Shown one piece after another: positions 21,931 through 28,428 of a stretch of 30,395 nucleotides of DNA. Source of the stretch: CAZSPT01 sp964608895 (GTDB lineage Bacteria; Patescibacteriota; Patescibacteriia; 2-01-FULL-39-33); contig CAZSPT010000005.1 in NCBI GenBank assembly GCA_964608895.1, forward strand, positions 1 through 30,395, written 5' to 3'. How positions within the stretch are numbered: position 1 is the stretch's first letter; every line of letters begins with the position of its first letter. The translations under genes were made by a program, and so were the position numbers. The notes under the pieces were generated by a model. That model was not told where the DNA came from, did no database searches, and worked only from the letters and a program-made list of their open reading frames with translations.

Positions 21931-22060
21931 CCGTCGTCAGGCGGAATTATTTTTAAGTTTGGCAGAGTTAAGTCGGCTGCCAAAAATAAGGAAGGAGGTG
22001 AAAAAGAGACTTGGATTGTTGGAGATTAGCGGCTAATCATCAAAGAAAGGAGAGTTGATT
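21931..22060 (+). promoter_or_regulatory. Structured leader with an orphan Shine-Dalgarno
   Basis: Between the ChaN-like gene and the next start lies a hairpin (TTTGGCAG 21958-21965 with CTGCCAAA 21977-21984), immediately followed by AAGGAAGGAGGTGA (21988-22001), almost the full anti-SD complement, without a good ATG. A TTG at 22011 opens 15 codons ending TGA at 22056-22058, two bases before the real ATG, and might be a leader peptide. A 69-codon reading through this area (21827-22036) mostly overlaps the upstream gene and is not called. Confidence 0.4.
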
Positions 22061-22645
22061 ATGACTCTGAAGAGGTTGATAGTAGCAGTAATGTTGACGG
22101 CGTTGATATTTTCTTTCAGCGCTCAAGCAGGCGATTTTTCCGAACGAGAGAAGAGCATTGGTAAGACGGTTTCAACGATTGTCCGGCTTCCGGGAACAGT
22201 TCTCAAGACGATTTTCAGTCGTCCGACTGGTATTCTCGGAGTACGGAAGCGAGTCCGTCAGGAGATTTTTGATATCACTGAAAGCACTGTTCGGGCAGTG
22301 GCCGGTTCTGAAGCGATTGAGGACCAGCAAATGGGATCAGTGAATTCGGCAATTCAGGAAGCCGGTGTTGATTGGTTGGTAGACGCTACTGTTTATGGAG
22401 TAGCGACCGGGATAATTGACTACAACGACGGCTCGCCTTTTACTGGACATGAAGTCGGCCAGTCAATTCTTCACGGTTTGGGAGCTGGCGCTTCAACTGC
22501 CGCCGCCGATTTGGTCTATGAAGAAACTGGCGGCGATGAGGACAATCTCAGGACTTCTAAGGCCGAGGACGAGCAAAAAGGCGCTTTGGCTCGGTCAGTC
22601 GGCGTCGCGAGGACCGGGATGAGAGTGAGGCTGATTAGACGATAG
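22061..22645 (+). CDS. Secreted protein of unknown function
   Basis: A 194-residue product. AAAGGAG sits 8 bases before ATG 22061. Residues 1-26 are a Sec signal peptide (MTLKRLIVAVMLTALIFSFS AQA), with cleavage likely after AQA. The mature part has a basic, Arg/Lys-rich first third (IVRLPGTVLKTIFSRPTGIL), an alanine/glycine-rich middle (GLGAGASTAAADLVYEETGG) and a basic end (GMRVRLIRR). No catalytic motif or family is recognised. Two terminators follow the stop directly, so it is a single-gene unit with the ChaN-like gene at most. Confidence 0.65.
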   Translation: MTLKRLIVAVMLTALIFSFSAQAGDFSEREKSIGKTVSTIVRLPGTVLKTIFSRPTGILGVRKRVRQEIFDITESTVRAVAGSEAIEDQQMGSVNSAIQEAGVDWLVDATVYGVATGIIDYNDGSPFTGHEVGQSILHGLGAGASTAAADLVYEETGGDEDNLRTSKAEDEQKGALARSVGVARTGMRVRLIRR

Positions 22646-22664
22646 CCGAGAAAAACGGCTTTTT
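22644..22664 (+). terminator. Short terminator overlapping the stop of the 22061 gene
   Basis: AGCCG (22644-22648) pairs with CGGCT (22656-22660) and is followed by TTTTG. The stem begins inside the TAG stop codon. Confidence 0.6.
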
Positions 22665-22679
22665 GTAAAATATTTCAAC

Positions 22680-22711
22680 AGCTCAATGGTGAAGCCATTG
22701 AGCTTTTTTTT
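22680..22711 (+). terminator. Strong intrinsic terminator
   Basis: 10-bp perfect stem AGCTCAATGG / CCATTGAGCT with loop TGAAG and eight T. Second terminator in tandem after the secreted protein. Confidence 0.93.
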
Positions 22712-22738
22712 GACTTTTGCAAAATTCAGGGTTATGCT
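22710..22738 (+). promoter_or_regulatory. Promoter for the 22780 gene
   Basis: TTGACT (22710-22715), 17-base spacer, TATGCT (22733-22738). The -35 shares its first bases with the preceding T-run. The spacer begins with a perfect 10-base palindrome TTTTGCAAAA (22715-22724), which could be an operator. Confidence 0.6.
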
Positions 22739-22779
22739 TATTTTAGTGGTTCCTTAAAACAATTTAGGAGGGCAAGGTT

Positions 22780-23229
22780 ATGGAATTGAAAGCTTCTTGG
22801 TTTAAGCGGTTTGGGCGTTTTTTAATTTTGATGATATCCGCTCATCTGTTGGGATTGTTTTTTTATTTTTGGAAACTTCCTTTTTGGGATTTCCAATCTT
22901 CCTTTTTTCAAGCAGTTTTCGGCTGGTCGTCTATTTTTTTATTTTTAACATTTGCCGCGGTTCCGGTTTTCTATGAGTTTGTTTATTCCTGGGTTTTTTT
23001 GATTCGGCTGGATGGTCAGAAATTTTTCCTTAAAACGATTTTCGGCGTTTATCAAATTCCCTGGGAGGATATTAGGGAAATTCAGCGTTCTGGAGAAATC
23101 GTTTTTTTAAAGACTTTCGGCCAAGCCAGCTCGGAAATTTTTTTTGATTCAAGTTGGCTGTCTTCCCGGGATCAAATTCAGCTTTGGAGCTATTTGAAAG
23201 AAAATCGTTCTTCTTTGATTTTTGATTGA
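22780..23229 (+). CDS. Two-helix membrane protein with PH-like cytosolic domain
   Basis: A 149-residue product with AGGAGG 8 bases before ATG. Two hydrophobic helices (about 12-30 and 45-75; FGRFLILMISAHLLGLFFYF is the first) are followed by strands FLIRLDGQKFFLKTIFGVYQ IPWEDIREIQ and EIVFLKTFGQ. The alternation with the WEDI turn resembles bacterial PH-like (YdbS/DUF-type) domains, which are tethered to membranes. The family is uncertain and no enzymatic motif is seen. It has its own promoter and is followed by another short gene. Confidence 0.65.
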   Translation: MELKASWFKRFGRFLILMISAHLLGLFFYFWKLPFWDFQSSFFQAVFGWSSIFLFLTFAAVPVFYEFVYSWVFLIRLDGQKFFLKTIFGVYQIPWEDIREIQRSGEIVFLKTFGQASSEIFFDSSWLSSRDQIQLWSYLKENRSSLIFD

Positions 23230-23256
23230 CAGTCGGTTTGACGGCTTGGCGTTTTT

Positions 23257-23285
23257 TTGACGATTTAATCTAATAGCCGTCTAAA
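23257..23285 (+). promoter_or_regulatory. Weak candidate promoter for the 23309 gene
   Basis: TTGACG (23257-23262), 17 bases, TCTAAA (23280-23285). An inverted repeat GACGGCT (23240-23246) / AGCCGTC (23275-23281) overlaps the spacer and the -10. The -10 is poor. Confidence 0.35.
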
Positions 23286-23308
23286 ACAGCTGAGAAAGGA
23301 GGCAGTCG

Positions 23309-23518
23309 ATGGAAAAGAAAAAGACTTTCTGGAAAAGTATGAAACTGGCGATTCTGAATTTTCTCCAGCTGCCGGAGGAAGATTGGGAAGACTACTCAAT
23401 TTTTAAGTTGGAGTTAATTCTTCAAGCCGGGAAGTATAAAAATTCCCAAGGGGAGGAAATTCCTTTAACCAAAGCCGACCGCTTGGCAATTGTCAGAATT
23501 TTAAATAAGCGAGGCTGA
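23309..23518 (+). CDS. Small basic/acidic protein of unknown function
   Basis: A 69-residue product, with AAAGGAGG six bases before ATG, a near-perfect Shine-Dalgarno. The sequence starts MEKKKTFWKSMKLAILNFLQ, which may be an amphipathic helix, then an acidic LPEEDWEDYSIF segment and a basic end (ADRLAIVRILNKRG). Not recognised. Good ribosome site, own terminator and codon pattern like the neighbours support a real gene. Last member of the group with Shine-Dalgarno leaders. Confidence 0.6.
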   Translation: MEKKKTFWKSMKLAILNFLQLPEEDWEDYSIFKLELILQAGKYKNSQGEEIPLTKADRLAIVRILNKRG

Positions 23519-23520
23519 AA

Positions 23521-23552
23521 AGCTAAGAAATATTTTCTTGGCTTTTTCTTTT
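23521..23552 (+). terminator. Intrinsic terminator after the 23309 gene
   Basis: 10-bp stem AGCTAAGAAA / TTTCTTGGCT (one T-G pair), loop TAT, then TTTTCTTTTTT. Starts 3 bases after the stop. Confidence 0.8.
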
Positions 23553-23555
23553 TTA

Positions 23556-23597
23556 TTTGTTAAGCTGAAAAAACAGCGCGATTTTTGTTAAGTTGAA
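23556..23597. repeat. Direct repeat before the PEBP gene
   Basis: TTTGTTAAGCTGAA (23556-23569) and TTTGTTAAGTTGAA (23584-23597) differ at one base and are 28 bases apart, near-integral helical spacing less one third of a turn. They lie in the leader of the PEBP gene. Possible operator pair, or chance in AT-rich sequence. Confidence 0.5.
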
Positions 23598-23613
23598 TAA
23601 TAATAAAAATAAT

Positions 23614-24057
23614 ATGGAATTAACTAGTTCTGCTTTTGAAAACAATCAAACGATTCCGGTTAAATATACTTGCGACGGACAGGATATTAATCCGCCGTTA
23701 ACAATTATCAGAATTTCCGAAGGGGCAAAAAGCCTTGTTTTAGTAGTTGACGATCCTGACGCTCCGGCTGGTGACTGGGTTCATTGGCTGGTTTGGAATA
23801 TTGCTCCGGAAACTTCGGCAATTGCCGAAGACAGTGTTCCCGAAGGAGCGGTTCAAGGAACGACTGATTTTGGAAAGGCTGGTTGGGGCGGACCTTGTCC
23901 GCCGTCCGGCAGTCACCGTTATCAATTCAAGATTTACGCCCTTGATTGCCGACTGGGCTTGGCGAGTGAGGCAAAAAAAGTTGATTTGGAAAAAGTGATT
24001 GCCGGCCGAATCCTTGCCCAAGCGATTCTGATTGGAAAATACCAGCGTCGGCAATAA
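23614..24057 (+). CDS. PEBP-family (YbhB/YbcL-like) protein
   Basis: A 147-residue protein of the phosphatidylethanolamine-binding protein family. ATG 23614 gives MELTSSAFENNQTIPVKYTC DG; the TTG 23593 extension is asparagine-rich leader sequence. The family motif DDPDAPAGDWVHWLVWNI is at about residue 50, and the second block GGPCPPSGSHRYQFKIYALD near 105 holds the ligand-pocket His. No signal peptide, so cytosolic. Function of bacterial members is unclear. The leader has no Shine-Dalgarno, like the housekeeping genes and unlike its left neighbours. Confidence 0.92.
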   Translation: MELTSSAFENNQTIPVKYTCDGQDINPPLTIIRISEGAKSLVLVVDDPDAPAGDWVHWLVWNIAPETSAIAEDSVPEGAVQGTTDFGKAGWGGPCPPSGSHRYQFKIYALDCRLGLASEAKKVDLEKVIAGRILAQAILIGKYQRRQ

Positions 24058-24069
24058 TTTTAGAATTGT

Positions 24070-24098
24070 TTGATTTTTCCGTTTTTTTTCTTTATAAT
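24070..24098 (+). promoter_or_regulatory. Promoter for the HU-family gene
   Basis: TTGATT (24070-24075), 17-base spacer, TATAAT (24093-24098). It gives a leader of about 57 bases before ATG 24162. Confidence 0.85.
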
Positions 24099-24161
24099 TA
24101 AGATGAAGATTGGTTTTGTGGAAAACTTTTAGATACCTTAAATATAATTAATAAAACAGTT

Positions 24162-24443
24162 ATGGCTAAGATGACTAAGTCTCAAATGATGACTGCTTTA
24201 GTCGAAAAGACTGGAATGGGCAAGAAGGAAGTGGCTAATTTTATGGATGAATTTGTTAATTTGGCTTATTCTCAGGTCAAGGAAAACGGGGAATTTACTA
24301 TTCCGGGAGTGGGTAAATTGGTTAAAGTGGATCGAAAAGCTCGCCAGGGGCGGAACCCGGCGACCGGAGAAACAATTCAAATTCCGGCTAAAACAGTAGT
24401 CAAATTCAGAGTTGCTAAAGCGGCTAAAGAAGCGATTCTATAA
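24162..24443 (+). CDS. hup: HU-family DNA-binding protein
   Basis: A 93-residue nucleoid protein. N-terminal dimerisation helices (MTKSQMMTALVEKTGMGKKE) are followed by the strand and arm GVGKLVKVDRKARQGRNPAT GE. TIQIPAKTVVKFRVAKAAKE completes the DNA-binding ribbon. The arm has the conserved RNPxTG motif with the intercalating Pro. Its own consensus promoter and terminator make it a single-gene unit. No Shine-Dalgarno in the leader. Confidence 0.96.
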   Translation: MAKMTKSQMMTALVEKTGMGKKEVANFMDEFVNLAYSQVKENGEFTIPGVGKLVKVDRKARQGRNPATGETIQIPAKTVVKFRVAKAAKEAIL

Positions 24444-24459
24444 TTCTGATTTGAAAATA

Positions 24460-24489
24460 AAATCCCGCCTTTTAAAAGGCGGGATTTTT
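24460..24489 (+). terminator. Strong intrinsic terminator after the HU gene
   Basis: Perfect palindrome AAATCCCGCCTTTT / AAAAGGCGGGATTT (24460-24487), ending in five T. The symmetry means it may act on both strands. Confidence 0.93.
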
Positions 24490-24490
24490 G

Positions 24491-24499
24491 TGATATAAT
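24491..24499 (+). promoter_or_regulatory. Extended -10 promoter for the glycosyltransferase gene
   Basis: TGATATAAT gives TGn plus a perfect -10, directly after the HU terminator. No good -35, as tolerated for extended -10 promoters. Confidence 0.65.
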
Positions 24500-24545
24500 A
24501 CAATTGGTTTTAGCAATTTTTTCAAAGAGATGATTTTATTTTATT

Positions 24546-25898
24546 ATGACTAAAAAAAAATCAAAAAAGTTTCAGAAAGCTTGGGTGGTGACGGTTGATA
24601 TGGGCTATGGCCATCAGCGAGCCGCCCACCCGCTCCGGTTTCTTGCCGAAGAGGGAAAAATTATTACTGCCAATAATTATTCTGGAATTCCTGAAAAAGA
24701 TCGCCAAACCTGGCATCAAAGCCGACAGTTTTACGAATTTATTTCTCGGTTTAAAAAAGTTCCTTTTTTAGGAGAAAAAGTCTTTGAGCTTTATGACAAA
24801 TTTCAGTCAATTGATTATTTTTACCCCCGGCGCGATTTATCCAAACCAAATTTTCAACTGAAAGGAATTTATAAACTAATTAAGCGTAATACTTGGGGAG
24901 AGCATTTAATCAAGCGGCTTTCCAAGCGTCCGCTTCCTTTAGTGACGACTTTTTTTATCACCGCTTTTATGGCGGAATATTTTAATTACCGAGGAGAAAT
25001 TTACTGTTTGGCGACCGATACTGACATCAGCCGGACTTGGGTGCCGCTTAAGCCTCAGACGAGCCGGATATTTTATTTCGCTCCAAACAAGAGAGTGGTT
25101 GAGCGCTTGAAGCTTTATGGGGTTCGGCCCCAAAAAATTTTTTTAACCGGTTTTCCCCTGCCAGAAGCCAACCTTGGAAAAAAAATGAAAATTGTTAAAG
25201 AAGATTTGGTTCAGCGGTTGATTAACTTGGATCCCAAAAAAGTTTATCATTCCCAATATCAAAAAACTTTAATTGAGCATTTTGGAGCCTCCAGTTTAAA
25301 AAAGCGCTCTCAGCGGCCGCTGACGATTACTTTTGCGGTTGGTGGAGCCGGTGTCCAGCGGGAGCTTGGTGGGACAATTATTAAAAGTCTTCGAGAATAT
25401 ATTTTAAGCGGAAAAATAAAAATTAATTTAATTGCTGGAATCCATTCCGATGTTAAGAAATATTTTTTAAGCGAGATAAGAAAACTCGGCTTGGAGGAGA
25501 AAAGCGGCAAGGGCGTTAAAGTCCTTTTCAAGCCGAATAAGCTTGAATATTTCAATGAATTTGATAAAATTCTAAGGACGACTGATATTTTATGGACTAA
25601 GCCGAGCGAACTTTCTTTTTATTGCGCCCTTGGTTTGCCGATTATTATCGCTCCGCCGATTGGCTCCCAGGAAATTTTTAACCGAAAATGGCTTCAATCC
25701 CTTGGTTCAGGAATTTTTCAAGAGAATCCAAAATATGTCAACGAATGGCTGTTTGACTGGTTGGATAGCGGTCGGCTGGCCGATGCGGCTGTCCAAGGAT
25801 TTCTTGAGGCTCCGAAATACGGAAGTTACAACATTAAAAAAATAATTGCTCACGAGTTTAAGGAGGCAAAAGAACTTAAGACGGTTCTTTTGTATTAA
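24546..25898 (+). CDS. GT-B glycosyltransferase, MurG/MGDG-synthase-like
   Basis: A 450-residue protein with the N-terminal VVTVDMGYGHQRAAHPLRFL, the glycine/His acceptor loop of the MGDG synthase and MurG superfamily. The C-terminal half has the nucleotide-sugar site pattern: ITFAVGGAGVQRELGG, KINLIAGIHSD, FDKILRTTDILWTKPSELSF and LGLPIIIAPPIGSQEIFNRK, corresponding to the S/G-x-x-E donor motif of GT28 enzymes. No membrane helix or signal, so likely peripheral on the inner membrane face. The acceptor is unknown; lipid or lipid-linked sugars are likely from the fold and from the nearby polyprenol genes. It is not MurG itself: the usual MurG start and G-rich motifs differ. Confidence 0.75.
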   Translation: MTKKKSKKFQKAWVVTVDMGYGHQRAAHPLRFLAEEGKIITANNYSGIPEKDRQTWHQSRQFYEFISRFKKVPFLGEKVFELYDKFQSIDYFYPRRDLSKPNFQLKGIYKLIKRNTWGEHLIKRLSKRPLPLVTTFFITAFMAEYFNYRGEIYCLATDTDISRTWVPLKPQTSRIFYFAPNKRVVERLKLYGVRPQKIFLTGFPLPEANLGKKMKIVKEDLVQRLINLDPKKVYHSQYQKTLIEHFGASSLKKRSQRPLTITFAVGGAGVQRELGGTIIKSLREYILSGKIKINLIAGIHSDVKKYFLSEIRKLGLEEKSGKGVKVLFKPNKLEYFNEFDKILRTTDILWTKPSELSFYCALGLPIIIAPPIGSQEIFNRKWLQSLGSGIFQENPKYVNEWLFDWLDSGRLADAAVQGFLEAPKYGSYNIKKIIAHEFKEAKELKTVLLY

Positions 25899-25920
25899 AA
25901 TTAACTGATTAGAAAAGCTT

Positions 25921-27483
25921 ATGAATTTAAGGAAGCTTTTTATTTTTTTCTTTTTAGTCGGCAGTCTTTTCCCGGTTGCCGGCCGGGCCGAAGCGGATTT
26001 TTCCGGCCAGCTTTTGAAAGCCCGAGGCGCTCCCCAAGTTTATTACTTGGACCAGAATAATTTTCGTCATCTTTTTCCGACCGCGACTGTTTATTATTCT
26101 TGGTATAATAATTTTAATCAGGTTCAGGAGCTTTCTCTTAAACAGCTTGAACAGTATCCTTTGGCTGAAAATATTACCGTTAGATCGGGAGTGAATATTG
26201 TCAGTTTTAAAACCGACCCTAATTTTTACGGAGTGGAAATCGGCGGAGTTCTTAGAAAATTTCAGAATTATTCAGTAATTGAAGAAATTTTCGGTCCGGA
26301 CTGGTCTCGGCGGGTAATTGAATTGCCGGATGGTTTTTTTGGTGATTATCGGCTTGGCGAGGAAATTCAAGAGTCGTTCCAGCTTCCAGACGGAATAGTC
26401 TATCAGCTTGATTCAGACGGCCGCTATTATTACAAACGGAACGGAATTATCAGGCCGTTTAAAAATTTTCAAAGTTTGGAGGAGAACGGCTTTCAGAAGA
26501 GTGATGTGATAACCAGCCAATATCAATTCAACTGTCGCCAGCGGGAGATTGTCGGATTTGATTCTAAAGTTTTTAATCCAGTTGAGCCGCCGCTGACCAA
26601 AACCGCCGATTGCCAAAGTAAAAATTTGAAAGTCGCCTTTATTTTAGTGACTAAAGACGGAGCAAGCTCAAGCGAGCTAGAAAAACTTAAGAAGATAAAA
26701 AAAGAGCTGCCGGATAGGTTTAGCTGGGCGAGTGACGATTTGGCAACGATTGACGTCGGCGAGCCTTTGGTTGTTTATCAAAACGACCCGGTTTTAATTT
26801 CCGAAGACCACAGCGGCCGGGAGCAGGTTGCTGACGAGGTAATCAACACTTTTTATGACAATCATCAGGATGTTTTTGATTTTATTATCCTTTACAATAA
26901 TTTTGTTTTAAAGGAGTCGGAAATTGCCCATTATCTCTGTTTAACCAACCGAGTCACCGGAACCGGCAATCCTATTATTGATAATGCTGATTGTTTCGGC
27001 AGCCGAGGGAAATTAAAAGGAATTGTTAATATGGGTAATCTTAAGAAATATGAGATCGCCAGCCGCCATGATTTCAATCAGACTCTCAACTATATTCTTC
27101 ATGAACTTCTTCACCATTGGAGCGGTCGGGCGAAATTCAAAGATGAATCAGGGAAAACCAGGCTTGATCTCTTAGACAGGAGTCATCTTCATTGGAGCCG
27201 GTTTGTTGATTTTATTTCTCCTTTAGGCGGAAGCGGCTGGCAGGATAATGGTGACGGTACTTTTAGTAATAAAATTGTTTTTGAAGAAGAGCCGAACAAG
27301 AAGAAATTTTCTCAACTTGATCTTTATTTTATGGGACTGTTGCCAAAGCAGGTTATTGACCCGATAAGTTATCTCGTCCCTGAAAATCCCAAAGCAACCG
27401 GAAACACTTTAGCCGGAGAAATGCGCCAGGTAATGATTGACCAAATTATCAAGGCAATGAGAGGCCGTTACTGTCAGCTTTAG
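25921..27483 (+). CDS. Secreted HExxH metalloprotease with CPR-type N-terminal module
   Basis: A 520-residue exported protein. Residues 1-24 are a signal peptide (MNLRKLFIFFFLVGSLFPVA). Residues 30-210 hold a module with APQVYYLDQNNFRHLFP, YYSWYNNFNQVQELS, SFKTDPNFYGVEIGGVLRKF and VIELPDGFFGDYRLGE, followed by a partial repeat (LPDGIVYQLDSDGRYYYKR). I recall this pattern in many Patescibacteria surface proteins, where it precedes diverse domains. The C-terminal domain has ILHELLHHWSGR near residue 396: HExxH with a second His right after, and an Asp/Glu-rich segment beyond, i.e. a zincin. FSQLDLYFMGLLPKQV also fits this class. The last residues are odd (KAMRGRYCQL); a late frameshift cannot be excluded. 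Target protein unknown. Confidence 0.78.
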   Translation: MNLRKLFIFFFLVGSLFPVAGRAEADFSGQLLKARGAPQVYYLDQNNFRHLFPTATVYYSWYNNFNQVQELSLKQLEQYPLAENITVRSGVNIVSFKTDPNFYGVEIGGVLRKFQNYSVIEEIFGPDWSRRVIELPDGFFGDYRLGEEIQESFQLPDGIVYQLDSDGRYYYKRNGIIRPFKNFQSLEENGFQKSDVITSQYQFNCRQREIVGFDSKVFNPVEPPLTKTADCQSKNLKVAFILVTKDGASSSELEKLKKIKKELPDRFSWASDDLATIDVGEPLVVYQNDPVLISEDHSGREQVADEVINTFYDNHQDVFDFIILYNNFVLKESEIAHYLCLTNRVTGTGNPIIDNADCFGSRGKLKGIVNMGNLKKYEIASRHDFNQTLNYILHELLHHWSGRAKFKDESGKTRLDLLDRSHLHWSRFVDFISPLGGSGWQDNGDGTFSNKIVFEEEPNKKKFSQLDLYFMGLLPKQVIDPISYLVPENPKATGNTLAGEMRQVMIDQIIKAMRGRYCQL

Positions 27484-27510
27484 TTTGATTTAATATTGGC
27501 TGTCGTTAAT

Positions 27511-27538
27511 TTGACATTTGAGGTAAAATTGATATAAA
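27511..27538 (+). promoter_or_regulatory. Promoter for tRNA-Pro
   Basis: TTGACA (27511-27516), 16-base spacer, TATAAA (27533-27538), 22 bases before the tRNA. It may also transcribe the sugar transferase gene. Confidence 0.75.
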
Positions 27539-27560
27539 TTTCCATCAGATTCGGGAACGG

Positions 27561-27634
27561 CGGGGTATGGCGCAGTTGGCTAGCGCGCCACGTTCGGGAC
27601 GTGGAGGCCGCCGGTTCAAGTCCGGCTACCCCGA
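27561..27634 (+). tRNA. tRNA-Pro(CGG)
   Basis: Acceptor CGGGGTA/TACCCCG, D stem GCGC/GCGC, anticodon stem CCACG/CGTGG with loop TTCGGGA giving CGG, T stem GCCGG/CCGGC with loop TTCAAGT, discriminator A. CCA is not encoded. The open frame that starts inside it (27567) is a known type of artefact. Confidence 0.95.
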
Positions 27635-27683
27635 CTATTCAAAATTTTCCCGGCCGATTTTTCAGAAAGAGTCGTCTAATTTT

Positions 27684-28340
27684 ATGGTCAGTAATTCTTC
27701 AACTTCTTTAGATATTGTTAAACTGCCAAAAACTAAACGGATTTTTGATTTAGTTTTTTCTGGTTTGATTTTAGTTTTAAGTTTGCCTGTATTTTTTCTT
27801 GTTTTGGCGGTGATTTTTGGAGAGCATATTATCCGAGGAGATTTTTTTGCCCCGTTGTTTTATCGGGAAATTAGAATTTCTCAAGGCCGGCCGTTCGGCC
27901 TGATAAAATTCAATGTTTTTCGCCCGAAATTAATTGCCGAATTTAATCGGACCGGAAAATTTATCGCGACTAAGGAACTTGAAAAAAATCGGGCGGCTCT
28001 TTTGACTGTTGGATATTTTATCAAACAGCTTTATCTTGACGAGTTGCCTCAGCTGGTTAATATTATTTTCGGCCAGCTTAGTTTAGTCGGTCCCCGGCCA
28101 GTCAATTTAAAAGTTTATCAAAAAAGTCTGGCTCGGGGAATCACCAATAAAAAAGTGATTAAAGCCGGTCTAACCGGTAATTTTCAGTGCCGGAAAGGTT
28201 TGACTAAAAAAACTGATGTTGAACTTGATCGAGAATATATTAATTTTTGCCGAAACCGCCGGAGCTGGGAAATAATTTGGCTTGATTTGAAAATAATTTT
28301 AAAAACTATCCGGGTAATTCTTCAGGCTCGGGGAATTTAA
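27684..28340 (+). CDS. Polyprenyl-phosphate sugar-1-phosphate transferase (bacterial sugar transferase family)
   Basis: A 218-residue membrane enzyme that moves a sugar-1-phosphate onto undecaprenyl phosphate to begin a surface glycan. ATG 27684 is chosen because the longer reading from 27567 translates tRNA-Pro. A single hydrophobic segment lies at residues 20-45 (FDLVFSGLILVLSLPVFFLV). The family core is there: FKFNVFRP-type loop (LIKFNVFRPKL), the catalytic Asp-Glu in LYLDELPQLVNIIFGQLSLV and the following GPRP. The C-terminal WLDLKIILKTI matches family ends. No N-terminal four-helix WcaJ domain, so it is the short form. The sugar is unknown. It lies 88 bases before uppS, which makes its lipid carrier. 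Confidence 0.88.
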   Translation: MVSNSSTSLDIVKLPKTKRIFDLVFSGLILVLSLPVFFLVLAVIFGEHIIRGDFFAPLFYREIRISQGRPFGLIKFNVFRPKLIAEFNRTGKFIATKELEKNRAALLTVGYFIKQLYLDELPQLVNIIFGQLSLVGPRPVNLKVYQKSLARGITNKKVIKAGLTGNFQCRKGLTKKTDVELDREYINFCRNRRSWEIIWLDLKIILKTIRVILQARGI

Positions 28341-28355
28341 TGATTGGCTTTTTTA

Positions 28356-28384
28356 TTGACTCTTTTAAAATTTTGGATTATAAT
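28356..28384 (+). promoter_or_regulatory. Promoter for uppS
   Basis: TTGACT (28356-28361), 17-base spacer, TATAAT (28379-28384). Transcription should begin near 28391, after the first upstream in-frame alternative start at 28390, which supports ATG 28429. Confidence 0.85.
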
Positions 28385-28428
28385 AATAATTGTATTTTTC
28401 AAAAAAAATAATAAATAATTTTACGATA

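Noticed and set aside
21827..22036. 69-codon frame overlapping the end of the ChaN-like gene
   Set aside because: Half of it is an out-of-frame reading of the better-supported gene, its start has no ribosome site, and no family is recognised. A frameshifted tail remains a remote alternative.
20259..23552. Shine-Dalgarno island as an integrated mobile element at tRNA-Trp
   Set aside because: No integrase, transposase or phage gene, and I found no copy of the tRNA 3' end downstream that would mark an attachment site.
20249..23613. Island explained purely as a scaffold misjoin
   Set aside because: Only the left border has N; the right border to the SD-less PEBP and HU genes is continuous. A chimeric contig remains possible but is not supported by the sequence itself.
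27567..27683. N-terminal extension of the sugar transferase reading MAQLASAPRSGRGGRRFKSG
   Set aside because: It is the translation of tRNA-Pro(CGG), a recurrent annotation artefact; ATG 27684 starts the conserved protein.
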